DNA of 64,000 nucleotides. Source: Aquatica leii (taxonomy: Eukaryota; Arthropoda; Insecta; Coleoptera; Lampyridae). Every line of letters begins with the position of its first letter. Position 1 is the first letter of the stretch. The stretch covers positions 54,761,505 to 54,825,504 of the forward strand of contig CM069436.1 in the NCBI GenBank assembly GCA_035610365.1. The letters are read 5' to 3'. The notes beneath the pieces are model-generated. The model was not told the DNA's origin, ran no database searches, and saw nothing but the letters and a program-made list of their open reading frames with translations. Positions 23,301 to 38,300 of the stretch are shown here, one piece after another. Position numbers and translations under genes: made by a program.

Positions 23301-26300
23301 CCACTGCGTTTCTAATTAAGTAGTGAATAAACAGTATTTTTTGGATCTATTAAAATTCTAACTTAAATTCCTACGTATATTTTGCAGTGCTTGGTAGTTC
23401 TGTGTCAGAGTAATGATCGCCTTTTAAACGGTTTAATAAATGGAAATCGCAAGCAAGTTCTAATAATGCGACTGAAAGTCAGGTCAATGAAAAAACAGAA
23501 AGTTTTGACATCACTTATTTGTGAAAATAGATAAGAAACTAAATGTATTAAACAGTGATAAAGAAAATTGTATTACAGATTAGGAAACACGTACATAAAA
23601 CCACAAAATTAGAAATCCTTATAAATGTCTATAAAATTATCGGAATTTACCAACTTTATTTTGAATTATGATTATATTTATTTAATTATTTAAAAAAAAA
23701 ACTATCAAGTGGAGGGTTTTTTAATTTTAGGCGAGAAACCATTAATTATGGAAACATTAAATTAGTTTCCGATCACAGTTTCAGTTTTGGATCAGTGTCC
23801 AATTTACACTTAACGTAAAGATTGGTTTATAAATCTTGGCTAAATATAGACAGAATCATGTACCAATTTCTAATTTATCGCCATTTTATGAAAATCCTTG
23901 ACCTGTGAATCATTAACTTTTAGATCTATTTGACAGCTGATTTAGTTTTTATTATTCATATTATTATAGGCAACTGTAATTGTGCGAATTTGGTTTCTTT
24001 ATTTTTAATGTTTAATGTTGATTAATGAAAAAGCGATACTTCAATGTTTAATAATTACGATAATCGAATTTCTATGAAAAAACTTAATTTTGTCAATGAT
24101 CTATTGGACTAAAAATACGAAAGAGACATTACTAAAATTTTAACTAACTTTGAACATTCAAACAAAATATTTTGACATGAAAAACTTGGTCGAATTTACA
24201 AAAGAAAGGATATGCTTATACTTCATGTTATATTCATAATAATTTCAACAAAACCTTACACTTTTAGAGTGTAAGTATATATTCATCATGTTTGCCATTT
24301 GCTTTAAATTAGAAGCATATCCTTCAAAAATTGTGAGTGTGGTCAGTGGAAAACTCAGATCCCTAGTAAAAGGCTGTTTTTCGCTATTTGTCAAACCAAT
24401 TTCGCGATGTGCACCTCAGGAAAGTGAAACATTACAAGCCCCGCTTACCTACACTTATCAGCGATTTTAAAGTTTTATTCCGTTTAGAAGAACAAAATGT
24501 ATAGTGGCTTGTAAATTTTTTTTAAAATAAAAATATGTTTGCCCTATCTAAGTGATCCCGGTTATCAAAAAGGTATCGGTCAAGAACTTGCAGTGTCAAG
24601 CTACGGTATCGCGAACCGTGGATGAAGTTGTTGACAAAATTATTGCCCAATCAACTTAATGGATAAAATTACCAGAAACCAACAATGAAATTATGTACAC
24701 CAAACAGTTGTGGCAAACCAAGTACATGTTTCCTGCAGCAATGGGTGTTATTGATTGTACCCATATAAGAATACTGAAACCAAATCGCCATGGAGATGAA
24801 TACATAAACCGAAAAGGTAAATCAACGTTGAATGTGCATGCCACTTGCAATACCAAAGAAATTTCTACTAGCGTTGACGTTAGTTGGCATGGATCTGTTG
24901 ACGATTCTAGAATATGGAAAATTTTCGCAGATTAGACATAAAGCAAATTTTGTGCTACTTGGAGATGATGGATATGGGGCGATGCCTTATGACTACATTT
25001 AGAAATCCTGCTTCTGGTGCTGAGCAAGATTATAATAATTTGTTGAAAAAAGGGGGAGTAATAATAGAACGATGTTTTGGCCAACTCAAACGTTAATTTT
25101 CTATCTTACAATACGTTTATCGCGTGAAACTCGAAAATGTTCCAAAAATAATTGTTGGCTGTGTTGCACTCCATAATATTGCAAAAACTATATACGATCC
25201 CGATTTGGAACCAGTCGAGGATGTAATAGATAAAGAAGAAAACCATGACGACAATTATGACGATATTCTTATTTGCAATCCAAGACAAGAAGTCGGTAGA
25301 AATTTGAGTGTTATAATAAACAATTTCAATATATGATCAGTTTGTTTAGAGGTTTGAAGTACTACGAAAATAATTTTTTTTACAAGTCGAAATATGTATT
25401 ATTTTCATGTGAAACAGTTTGCGACAATGCAGATTCTTTACGTTTAATAATTTCTAATTTCTTTTCATAGTGCTCTTGTTGTGCTAAATTTGTGTGGTAC
25501 TGTTGTAGTAGAACTAACCGTTGCAGTTCTTTAGTAGTTAGTCCTCTTGTTTCATCTTATTCATATTTATCAGTCCACATTTTTGATTTTGGTGACAACA
25601 ACGTTTTACTAGCGCCTTGTTAACAGATGATGGTCCAATAGACATAGAGGCTTCCTTTTTTTCTTTTTGAACAACACCAAGCTGTATGGGCCGCGAAATT
25701 CTTCGAATTACTGGATTAAATTGGTCTTCCATTGCTCTTAGTAATTTGTTTAATCTAAAAATTTTATATTTTTTTGAATCTAATGGTCGGCCAAATATCC
25801 TTTTATATTTCTTTGTAACAACTTCAATAACTTCGTCTTTTGGTTTTCGGCCCTGTGATTTTTCCAGAATTACGTGGGCATTGGCAATTTCATCTACAAT
25901 GAATTGCAGCTCGCTACCACCTGCAGTTTCTTCATCACTCAAAGAAGACATGCTGCTAAATTCTTAAGACCGAATAAACAAATAATTTATGGCAACACAA
26001 CTGGAGCAAAACTACTATGTTTGTGTACGAAGCGGTGGAGAAGGGTTGCAAGCAAGAGTAGGTATCGGAACATGTTAAAACCGCTGGCTGACAAGTCGAC
26101 CTTTTACTTCTAAAATAAGAGGAAATTCTCGCGAGTATAAGGTTATCATTATAAAGATATAAGAAGGAAATTCTTATACTTCTACCTTTTACTTCTAACT
26201 TATGCTTGGAAGGATATTCTGTTTTATGAATTCGACTAATTTTTTCTAACTGCTATAAGAACTTCCTTACAAAATCTAAACAAGTTTCTAGAAGGTGGTT

Positions 26301-29300
26301 GTAACTGCATGGTACACGTTTATAAAAATAGTAGTCATTTACGGAACAAGCGCCGAAAGTAAAGCATAACATAACGTACTTAATTGCGACGTGAGGTTGC
26401 ACGTGAGTGAGTTATGCTACGAAACTTTCGACGAGAGTAACGTAGTACATTATTTTTTGTGTTACTTTTTGTAAAATTACATTTTTTAAAAAAAAATTAA
26501 AAAAAGTTTGAAATTACCTGAAATATAATTAATATCCGTCAAATTTTACATTAACTTTAACATAGTTTTTTTTTCTCAATTTCAACTGAATTTCAAGATT
26601 TTTAAACGACTTTTCCACCGATCGTACTCGTTCTAATATAATAATTGACTTTGATTTATTTCTGTTTTTTATTTTGCCGCTCTAGAGCTTTTTTCGACCG
26701 TGACTATACTAACGAACGAATATTGACGTTTGCGATGTTGGCAGCACAAAAAAACAAAACATACTCATTAACATTTGTTTCACAGAAAAATTCGTGAGAC
26801 AAATTTTAGTTTTTGACGAAGAAGAGTTATGTTCATCTCTGTATATTCTTTAGTGTTTAATGTTGTTATAACGTCAGCTACTGAAACTATGTTTCGCTTT
26901 TGTCACTTAGGTGGATTAGATCTTTTGGAAGTCTCGTCGTGGAGTAACTAGAAAAAACCAAACTTTATGCAATTCATATAATAGTATTGATATGAAATTG
27001 TATGCTACGTAGAGCTATAATGCGCTTACTTTCAAATGAATTCATCAGCAGAATGAAGTTATCATTAAAAATACAGCCGACATCTATTAGTGGCAAATAC
27101 GTACAGCAATGTTAAGGGTTTACAAACTATTTTGTGGTAACTGATTGGCATGCTTTACACTTCATTAATCATAAAAAAGAAGATGGTATAGTTATTATTG
27201 GTAGGTACTTACCGAGTATTTTCTGGGTTTAGAATAGTCACCAGCGCTCTAAAAATTTATGAGCGGCAATTGTTACTGACAGGCTCGAAACATTATTAAA
27301 CCAAGAAGTTACTTGTATCTTAGACATGGGCATAATTGACTTTAACTTAACAATAAGCGTGTCTAATTGGCGTAATTGATTTGGTTATGATTAAATTTTA
27401 ATCCTATTTTAGTTTTGTTCAACTTTATATATTATTTATAACAAACCGTTTTCATAGATAAAAGAAGAATGTTTTTACAGATTACATTTCTGAACTTTCG
27501 GAAGTTTTTCATTCAGGCACTTAATTGCATTTTTGTTCAGAAAAGTCATCATGAGCAAATTATGTATTTTGAAGACTGGTTCGATTGGCATAATATTTAT
27601 TTTAAATATGTAGATTCAACTAAGTCTTTTTATTATTTCAACAGCTGCACATTCCGCTGTAGGTAGATGACTTCTATTTAGCTAACGTTCGGAATGCCTA
27701 TTTTGATTGATTATAAAATAACTATATTTTCATCATGAACTAGAACAGAGTGAAGCCGAGTTTATTCGTACGGTAGTCATAATCACAAACCACCCACTAT
27801 AATCCAAGCAGTTTTGACAACTACCAATTACCATGGAAATAAAATAAACTGCAAGTAAAATAGCTAAAAGATTAATACTGTTACATCTAATGGACTATTT
27901 GAGTAGTCTTTATGGATTCAACAGAAAAAGTTGAGTTACATATGAAATTTTTGTTTTAGATTTAGCAGTAGTATGTACGTGTACTCTTATATCGCCTTTT
28001 ATCTTTTCTTTGTCTTATATTTCTTATCTTACCTCTGGTTTGGTGTTCTAATTTTTTAAACTATGCGTTTTTTGTTTGTGTTTTTGCTATATTTTTCTAT
28101 AGCAGCGCGGAAAACACTTATTGTTGTATTAAACCATGTAGATAAGTTTTTTTTTAATCACTGTAACATTCCAGAATTTTGCGATAGTGTTATGCTACGC
28201 GATATAGAAAACATCGGAATGTTCTAGGCGCGATAACTCGAGTTTAATTTACAAAAAATAACACCCGTTTTGTTCACCTAAATAAAAGTGCATATTTAGT
28301 TAGAATGAGATTACAGGCGTGACGTAGAGAATAATATGAGAGTATTTATCGCAAATGGTGATTATATATAAATCGACAAGTGTTATATAAATTTATTTAG
28401 CCAGTTACTATGTTAATTAGATTCTCATAATTTGTTTAATTCGTTGCGTTGTTTTTAAATTTTAGTAAAACCAGTTATATAAATAAGCGAGTATAAATTT
28501 AATTAAAACAAATTTATGTTTATTACATCACTGTATTTTTCTTCTTTTGGGCTTTTTGCATTACTTTACCTTGCAGCAGCTCATGGCGTTGACTGTTTCT
28601 TAATATCTGTCTTAGATACTCTAGGTTGAGCATTTTTTGGACTATTCTTTCTATGACAGTATTGTTAGTGCTGTTGTTTTTTGAAATGCCACGAATGTCT
28701 GTATCTCTGACTAATCTTCACCACTGAGTTATCGTCTCCTGAAGACATCAGCATTTTGTGTCCGATATTCGCCAGAGACTATTTTCTTGGATGGCGCCTT
28801 TGCTTTGTCTATTCGATCTGATTGGAATGGAATAAAAATTTTTTGCTTGTATTGAAGGGATTATATCGATTTTCTTTCTGCACAATTAGAAATTGGCAGA
28901 GACTCGAGATTCTTTCTTCAAACCCAGCTACTAAGGGTGAAAGTATTATTTCTCTTGTAATGGTGTCTCATATCTAGTAGACCGATTCAGCTCGGTATAA
29001 TTAACGTGGGATTGATAACCTCAGGTGTTACACTCCAATTGGAGTTATGTGCTCTGGCTACTTGTCAAGTATCTTTTTCGATGTTTTTAATCCGTGTTAT
29101 CTTTTTTGTGTTACATATTTATCTACATTTATAAATTGTATATGAAGATCATTATTAATATTTTACTTTACATTCTATGTACATTTTTTTTAAAATACAT
29201 TTTATTATTCTTCCTCTCCTCTTAATTTTTTCCTCCTTCTCCATACTTCTTCCATCCACTCCGCTCCATTTCCGTTTTCGTCTAAGATTTCCTCTATTTT

Positions 29301-32300
29301 CATAACCTCTTCTCTTAATTCGCTGCATTTCTCTCTCATGTGGTTAAGGTCCTCTGTCTCTTCTCCACATAGTCTGCACATCTTTTCTTCTTTTTTCCAA
29401 TATTTGTTCCCTAACTCCTCGTTGCCACATCTGAACCGTGCTATCATTTTTTTCTTTTTGTTGCTTTTATTCTCTATATTCTTTAAATATTCTGGCACCC
29501 CTTCACCCTTGATAACTCTATAATTCCTATTATATCTGCTCTCTTTTATCTTTGTCCATCTTTCTTGTTTTTCGATGTCCCTATCTCTCCTTATTATTTC
29601 TTCCCTTACCCCTACTCCCTCTTCTCTTAATCTCTCCACTTCTTCTCTCGCATACCCGTTTCTTTTGTAATACTCTTCTCTGCCCTCCTGCCCGTACTTC
29701 ACTTTTCCTCCCTTTATCTCTTTCCAACATTCTTGCAGTATTTTGCATTCTGTTCTTTCCCTCAGTTCTTCCTCATATTTTATGGCCCTTTTTCCTGTCT
29801 GTACTCTTATTTTTGCTACCTGTACCTCGTCTCTCACAATATACCCCGGTGTATCTTTGTCCAGTCCCAAAACCCATCTCCAGTATTTTTCCTGTAGCTC
29901 TTCTATCTCCCTCTACTCCTTCCAGTCCCATATTTTCGCTCCATACATTACCACCCCCTTTATTAACTTTTCAAACAACAGCTTTCTTTTTTCTATACCC
30001 ATCTCAAACACTCTTTCCCCCACACCTCACACTTGTCCTATTAACCTGTTTCCTTTCCTCACTCTTTCCTTTATGTGTTCTCCCTCCTTATTATCCTGTT
30101 TCATTGTGTAGCCCAGGTATGTAAATTCTTTCACTTGTTGCACTTCCTCATCACTCCATTTCCACTCCTATTTTTTTCCTCCTCCTTTTCTAAATACCAT
30201 TATTTTTGTTTTTTCCGTGTTTACTTCCATTTCTTTTTTTTTCATGTATTTTTCCAGCGTTTTCTGCATCTCTTTCATTTTCTTTTCCTCATTAGCCACC
30301 AACACTATGTCATCCGCATACGCCAACGACCATACCTTTGCTTTCCCTACTACTATCCCTCCTGTCTGTTCTCTCATTGTCTCTTCCAGATCCCCCGTAT
30401 ATACTGAGAACAGGCTCGGGCTCAGTGGACATCCCTATCTCAACCCTCTGTTTGTGATGAATTTTTTTGCTTTCCTCCCCATTCACTTTAACCCTGCTCC
30501 TCGTTTCTTCGTAGATTTCCTCTATTCTTTGTATTAATCTTTCATTGATTTTTTAAATTAAGTATTACTGGTTGGTATTTAAGGCCGGCGGTGCTTAAGA
30601 TTAAATCCTTGTTCTTATAATAAGTTAATGATTACGTCTCGCTAGTCGAGGACTAAAGGGGTTTTTTTTTTCGCGACTGCATGTAAGTGTTAATGCTAAA
30701 ATCGATTTTGCTTTATTTTATGGTTTAATTGTTAATTGCTCGTGAGTAAAATGTATTAGAGTTTTGTTATCCCGTTGAAAAACAAAAGTAGTAGCATAAT
30801 TATTAATGTTTAACGGATTTACTCGTTGTTTGCTTTTCCGAGCCAAGGATTCTATCGTTACAGAGGAATGGCACCCGTTTTTTCTGATTATTCTTCTTGC
30901 GTACTTATAGAGGATGTTCAGTACCAGTATAAATTGGTTATGATTCTTTGTTTTAATAGATAATATCGCACATTCAGTTTTACAAATTGAGTTACTTTAC
31001 AGAACAACTGCTGGTTGCTACTATATTGCATTGACTTACCTATTAGAACCATAAAGGTGCGTCTCAAATAACTTGAGTATTAGTAGTAATTTCATGTGTC
31101 ACGATATTCCAATTGAAAATCAATGGATTTTGCTATTGACATAAGACCATAACTCATTTTTTGCGCTTGTGGCCTTATTGAACTAAATGTGCGAAATTTT
31201 CTGGCAGTTTCAGGTTTTGAATCAACTTTATAGTCTTTGTTGCTTCTATTAGAATATGCACTCGTCCGTTGCATTCTGTCGCTTTTTTAAATTAATTTTG
31301 TTAATTAATCTTCTGCCTTTCTTTAACTTTTTTAGTAGACCATAATTTGTATTTAATTTTGATATCTCTATTTCTATTGGTTGTTAGTACCATTTCTCAA
31401 ATATGGAATTATTGTAATCCCTTTTTGCAAATACTAGGATGCCATTCTTATATCATCTTTGTTTTTAGGGCTTTTTATCTATTGTTTTTGAACTTCCTTC
31501 ATGTATACTGCAGCATCTTCGGTTGTTGGCTGTTTAGGAATATTTCATATTAACTTATGGATTTTCATTTATTTCGGTATGTTTATAGTAAAGTTTCTGA
31601 TAACTAACATTTATTGGATTTAATTTTCGATTATATTTTTATATTAATATTTTCTTATTTTTATTTTTGCGTTTTTTTTTTAATTATTTAAAATATTTCA
31701 TAAGGTAAATTTCTAATTTTTTAAAGATATAACAATAACAATCTTGCATATTACATTTATATTAAACATGAAAGCATGTAATCTTGTGGTTTGTGTTGAA
31801 AGTTAGAAAACATTTTTAAACATAGCAATTAAAGCATTAGAAATTTGTAATATAGTTGGTAAACGTCTAATAATTTTCACTGTCGCTAATTATAGGAAAT
31901 TTTAAAGAAATTAAATTTTAATTTGTTAAACGTTATTTGAAAGGTTAATTACTAAATATTTCCAATACATGATAAAACTCGACGTTTAATCAATTTTAAT
32001 TATATCTACATCGTGCATCATCTATTACAGAAATGTGCATGGTTATATAATATACCTAAGAATGTCCTGTTTTCTTTTTTACGATTATTTCTTACATTAA
32101 TTGAGGTTTAAGCATTTTTGTCAACGTCAAAATTATAATTTATTCCAATTGAAAAATGCTTAGTAACTCATTGAACAAAATTATGTTTGAACTTTGATTA
32201 CCTAAATAGGAAGCATTTTTTAATAGTAAATATGCATGGTATGTTGTATAGTATCCGCTATAAAATATCAAAAATATGTTGTATCTCGTGACTACATCAT

Positions 32301-35300
32301 TGTTATGTAAGATTTTTTTTGTTTGAAGACATTGTTATCAGTTAAAAACACTTCGTCGGTTACTCTCAGCATCATTGTATTATTACAAAAGATCCCTATA
32401 AAAAAAAACTGTTTGTTAAATGTAAATTAATTTTTTTAATTAAAGCGAAATATCACCGAATTTAGTATATTGAGAAAATTATTCATAGTGTGTTGTTTTT
32501 GTTAAACGCGCATTCATGTGAGGTGATTATGGATATTGTTTAAATATACAGCTTTTTACAGCTCATTACGACAAGAAGCCACATTGGAAGCTTTAAATGG
32601 ATTTGTATAACTTATAAAGTTCATTGAGTTACCATTTGTTGATGTATTATAATTTAAAGTTAAACGTCAAGAATCCTTCCTCAAACAAAATATTAAAAAT
32701 AAGCGACCGTTTAATTGGTTTTTTTATATTAACTCCTTTATTTTAAAGTTCTTTTGGTTACTGTCTATTTGGTTTGTACATGATTATAGCTTTGTGTAGT
32801 TCTGTTTTGTTTCGTATCGCTGTAATGCTCACAATTTTTATTTCTGAAGCAATTTCTTTTGTTCCTTGATTCGGAAAAATTTAAGCTCGTTTTTAAACTT
32901 ATCTTAAACGTAATTCATATGACGATATTTTAGTGCTGAATATTTTGTGGAATTTGTGTAACGACAAACATGTTTTTGAGTACGACGTTTTGTTTTATTT
33001 ATAATTCTTGAGAAGTTTGATTTATATTATGAGATCGAGATTATTCTTAAACCATGTGATCCTGTAGTATAGGTAACGCAGTACATATCCATTTAAAAAG
33101 TAAACAAACAGGTCACGTGGCTTGCGAATAATCTCGATCACCCGTTATTATGGAAAAATAAGCTCGTCATATTAAATGTTCTACTCGCAATGATTCAAAT
33201 CACTGCTATAACTGTCCTATATCTTACCTAGAGACGTTTTCTAAAATCTTGTAGTAAAATGGACAAAAAAAACGTTTAACCCGATAAAAATTGAATTTGT
33301 ATTGTTACTAGTATTAGGAAAATTATCAATGTGTTTACTCTCTGTTTATTCATAAGTGCCTACCATGTAATGTAACCTTCATTAAAAATAAGAAAGGTTA
33401 TAATTGTTTTAATTGTAAAAACAAAATAATTAATTTTATAATAAAGAATTATATTTAATTTGTATATAGGTAAAGACGTATAAGGCGAACCCATTTATTG
33501 TATTTGATGACGTATTTTCATTTTAATTAAGTTAATACCATGGTTATTTAGTTAGTGTTAGAATGTTTCATTAATGTGTAATTATTTGGCCAAATGTGTA
33601 GTTTAGAGTTTCTTTTGCTACCTTCTACAGCTCGTTAGTTTTGATTTGATTTTTAGATCTAAACTGTTAGATTCTTGACAGGCGACCATCTTTAGTATGT
33701 TTTACAGTTATAAAAACTAATAAGATAACAATCAAAAAATTAAATAGCTGTTAACTTTATAATATACCATCTCATTAAATACGAAATGTGTTCCTCATAC
33801 TGTAGGTGGCTGTCATATCGTTTATAAGATTAGATATAATAAGTGGAGAACATTTCCGATCATGTTACGTATGAATGAGTTACGATATTGGAAACCGTCT
33901 GATTTTTGACTTGGTCATTATTTAGAACAGTGGTTCCCAAACTTTTTTGTCTCACGGACCTCTTTCTAAGTCCCTGACCCCTGAGTGAAAAAACTACATA
34001 AATTCATAATAGAAAAATTACAAATTTAACTTTGATGTCTTAAATAGTAAATGTTGACATAAAAATAAAATAAAAACATTTTGTTGAAGAAGTATTTATT
34101 GAAATTATAACTTTTGTTTTAAAACACAAAAAAATTTAATGACTTGAATGAACTTGATGTTATGAACGTATTTATGTCCGGCTTAATGTTTGTGAGTAGC
34201 AACCGCAAATCTTCACGAGTACAAATTTTGAGTCGGTTTCTTTTTTGTGATGAGGCACATAACGGCACTGAATCCACGTTCTACCAAATGGTAAGACGGT
34301 CAAGCAATCAACAGCTTCTGTACAATAACCCACAATGCTAGATATAGAATTGGGATCTGTTTTTGTAACCAGAAGTTGTCGTATCCTTGTTTAAACATTG
34401 ATTTGAGTTCCTCATTTGTGGATAATTTAATAAGTTGCTTTAGTATTAGTATGTATTCATCTGTATTTGCGCTCTGAGTTTGACTACTTGTAAAAGGATT
34501 TAACACTCAGTCGGGAATATCTAGGTGAAGAACGTCTTCAAATCTTTGGTCTCGTTAAATTTGGCAAATAAATCAGTCATAAAATCGATGTAATTTTTTG
34601 AGATAATTAAATTGTGTCGCAAATCATTGTCTTTGCTCTCCAGGGTTTTCTAATATTGGATCAAAGTGCGAATAGAAGCTATCCAAACATGCATTTTTAG
34701 CTCACCAACGTACGTGTTAAGTAGTAAATGATTATAGTCATCATCATTTCCCAAACAAAGTAGAGCTGATAATCTCTCATTTAAGACATTTTTTTCCATT
34801 TTATTTTTTTGTGTCTTACCCTTAAATACACGTTTATAGTTGTTATCAGGTATGGAGAATTCTATTAAATTATGAATCAAATTTAAAAACAAATATATAT
34901 GTTCGATTTGAGTAATAAAAAGGATTCAGTTACAAAATAGTTGTGAAGCGTTTTTAATGTTAAGTTAAGGCGTTTTCAAAAAACAAATATATTTGCAATA
35001 AACTATTTAAGAAAAACAAATATAATTAAATGTATTATGTTACTTATACTGTGGTTTAGTTTAGTAAAAAACGTTAGCATATATTAATGAAATGTTTTGA
35101 AAAACTTATAATAGTACACTATACATATACCGAAGTTGAGAAGTATATTATTATAGTCCTAACAACAAGATTACATGGCGAGACGTGGAGCGTCGACGTA
35201 TATAAGTTGTTAGGTATATAATAATCATCTAAACCATGGTTTATATACATTTTCTACTATTAGAATTATTAAGACTTTTAATTTTATTAGTTAATAAGTA

Positions 35301-38300
35301 AAACTTGGTATCAAATAAAGGGTGTATCTGAATAACGGGTTGTTATTTTAGTGGGTCAAATTAGAGCATAAACACAAGCAAAAAATGTCAAAATAAAAAT
35401 TCCATTAAAACATTTAGAAAAATCTAAATTTTTAGCATAAAAAATTCTAATTTACTGACGTGTAGTGTCCTAAGTAGTGCAAATTTCTTCTCGGCGTTTT
35501 GCTGACACCAAAACTAAAAATAAATACATAATAATGTTGTCGGATAACGCGTAGTTAAATTGGTTAAATGAAGTTACTATTCTGCACATTCTTTTCAAGT
35601 ACACTAGATGATACTTCTACCTCGATTGAATAAAACACAAACGTCTAAACGTTGCCGAAAATTGTTCGTTACTCGCGTTGCACGTTCTTTGTAATTGCAT
35701 TTGGTGCTGCAAAAAATCGATTTTGCGACTTTTGTCTATTATTTACGGGGGTGTTTTATACTTCACCTTTCACATAGCTCCAGAAAAATGTCTAAAGGGT
35801 TAATATCTGGCCAAGGACTTACCAGCTTGTAGTGCCGTTTCTTCCAATTCAACGACTCGTAAAAATTATATTAAGAAATTGAAAACATGCGGAGGAGCTC
35901 TATCGTGCATAAAGTCGCCCAAACGTTAATAGAAAACCGCCACTGAAAGTTACTTTGTTGAATTTTATTAGAGTTTGCTTCATTCCAAACACGCGTGTTG
36001 TAAAAGTTCAGCACTCCATTTTGTGTAAAATAACACTGTGAAAATATTATTTTGGCACTAAAGTCAGGGTCAAAAGCTTCTTGTTGCTGCAACCACTCAC
36101 AAAACTCAAGTCGCGGTTCAAAATCAACGTCGGTTAACTGTTAGACTCATTGAAGAATACATAATTTGTTAAAACACGCTGTAGCGTACTACTGAAGTCT
36201 TGTTTTGGTTACAACCGAAGATAAACGTGATCGTGTACACTAAGTACATTTTGTTAAGCAAGGTCATTAATAATGCTAAGAAATAAACATTACTAGTTGC
36301 TTTAATTATATTATTGCTTTTGTAGATGATTGAGAATTAAAGAAAACAATAATTAACACAATACATCAATACGTTTCACGGATTTTGCTTATCATTTACC
36401 GCATAGTTACAATCAACAAACAATTACCATTTGTTTAGATAGTCAGGACTGGTCTGAAAACTTTAATTGCAAATATCTCAAAACTTGGCCACTTTAGAGC
36501 AAATCTTTAAAGAAAAAAAAATCATTTAACGCCACAAGGAAAGTATTTCTGTTTGTAGTCGTATTGCAGATACACCATGAAATGGACTAAAGAAATTTTA
36601 ATAATAAATGACGCAAATATTAATAATATATGTTTGCCCATTATTTTTTAACTATTGCTTGTTTAAAGTTATTAATGTGCATGGTTAATATCAATTTATT
36701 GCCTAACTTATTGTCTTTTTTCGCACAAAAGAAATTGACCTTTTTGGTTAGTTGCTGCGAGGTTCAGACGTTTTTGACAATAATTATCAACTAGATTAGT
36801 TTTGACACCATTTTAAAAATAATAGTGAGACGCTATACACACACGTTGTGATAAAATGTACGAGGACTGTTTTTTTAAACCTCCGATAGGCTATAAAGAA
36901 ATGACGGGTGAATTAGGGGTGAGTGATGTTTATCATATTAATAAAACATCGATGCTATGAGATCAAAGATCCATGTTTTAACATCGATAACGAATATTGC
37001 AAAACATCGTGACATCGATGTTACAAGCAAATAATCGACTAGATAAAAGTAATATTGTTTTACTAAAAGAAACTCACGAACGTATTGCTTATGACAAAAC
37101 TGCGGATTTCTAAGCACGAATACAGAACAAAATAAGCATAAGAAGTTTAAAATATGCACACAAAAAATTTAAGATAAGCATAAATAAGCACAAATAAGCA
37201 GAAAAAGCATTTATTTTACATCTAAAAAATATTTTTATTTACTAGTAAAAAATAATATTTTTAATTCTATTTTATTTATTATACTTACAAATAAGTAGAT
37301 AAAAAAATAATAAAGGAATAATACATTAAAAAATTAATTATAATTGGCGAAACAGTAACTTACTAACACTTTTTCCAAGTTTTCGGAAGTGAAATTTCGT
37401 CGTTTTTCCGAAAAAAATAATTTATATGCCGAAAACGACCTCTCTACATCTACTGAGGTTAATGGGGCACATTTGAAAAACTGAATATGTTCCATAGAGA
37501 TATTTTCGGGCAATTCTATCTCTTCGCCTGATAAAATTTTGTCAACAGCAACGAAAGAATTATATGCCGGATTTTTTTCCAGAACATACATTAATTTAGT
37601 TTTAATGATATGTGCACTACACCCTTTAGCCATTTCGATTTTGGTTTGAACTCCTTTCACAACGTTTAAATATTCGTTTAGACTTAAATGTGATGTCTCT
37701 AATTTTTCAATAGCTTCGGCAAAGCAACATAAAGTTACTGGTAATGTACATAATATTACTATGTAAATTTTTGTTTAGTTAATCCGCTTAAAATACCCTG
37801 TCTTAATAAACAATAGTACCTTAGAAAGTTGCTTTTTTTATACCAACTTTCTCTTTGTTGTATTGTAATTTTAAATCACTGCATTGCTTACCTAAATCTC
37901 CTAATAATCCTATAACTCTAAAATATGCACAAAAAAGCACAATAACCTCTAAATAAGCATTTTTTACAAAATTACATTTGAATAAGCAAATAAGCACTTA
38001 TAAGCATTTGCTTAAAAATCCGCAGTCTACTTATGACACATCTAGATAATTAATTTTTTAACGCATTGTAAAATTTCAAACTTACTAAAGAAGTAATGAC
38101 ATTCATTTAACTTGTATTTCTCTTTGTGCTAATGTGTAAGTGTGAATTTACTCTTTCCAAACAGTGTAATACATTAAAAGGAAAATTTCTTTCCGCAACA
38201 TTGTTTTTACAGTCAGTTAATAAAAACATATAGCATTTGTAATTTTTTTCGATTTTATTAACTTTTTTTTAACAATAAAACTTGAAATTAAAGTTTATTT

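Larger units (their letters stand above)
24189..26236. mobile_element. PIF/Harbinger element with two convergent genes
   Basis: The ends GTCGAATTTACAAAA (24,189) and, inverted, GTCGAATTCATAAAA (26,236) enclose a transposase gene on + and a MADF/Myb-like gene on -, the usual two-gene content of PIF/Harbinger. Length is 2,048 bp. The usual 3-bp TWA target duplication is not clear at either end. Both genes are frameshifted, so the copy is dead. Confidence 0.7.

Noticed and set aside
25686-26113. Plus-strand frames over the Harbinger accessory gene
   Set aside because: Antisense shadows; the minus-strand frame with its charged, coiled-coil-like composition is the real one.
29338-30537. Long plus-strand frames rich in Ser, Phe and Leu
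   Set aside because: They are antisense shadows of the minus-strand LINE, whose Lys/Glu-rich codons read as Phe/Leu/Ser on the other strand.
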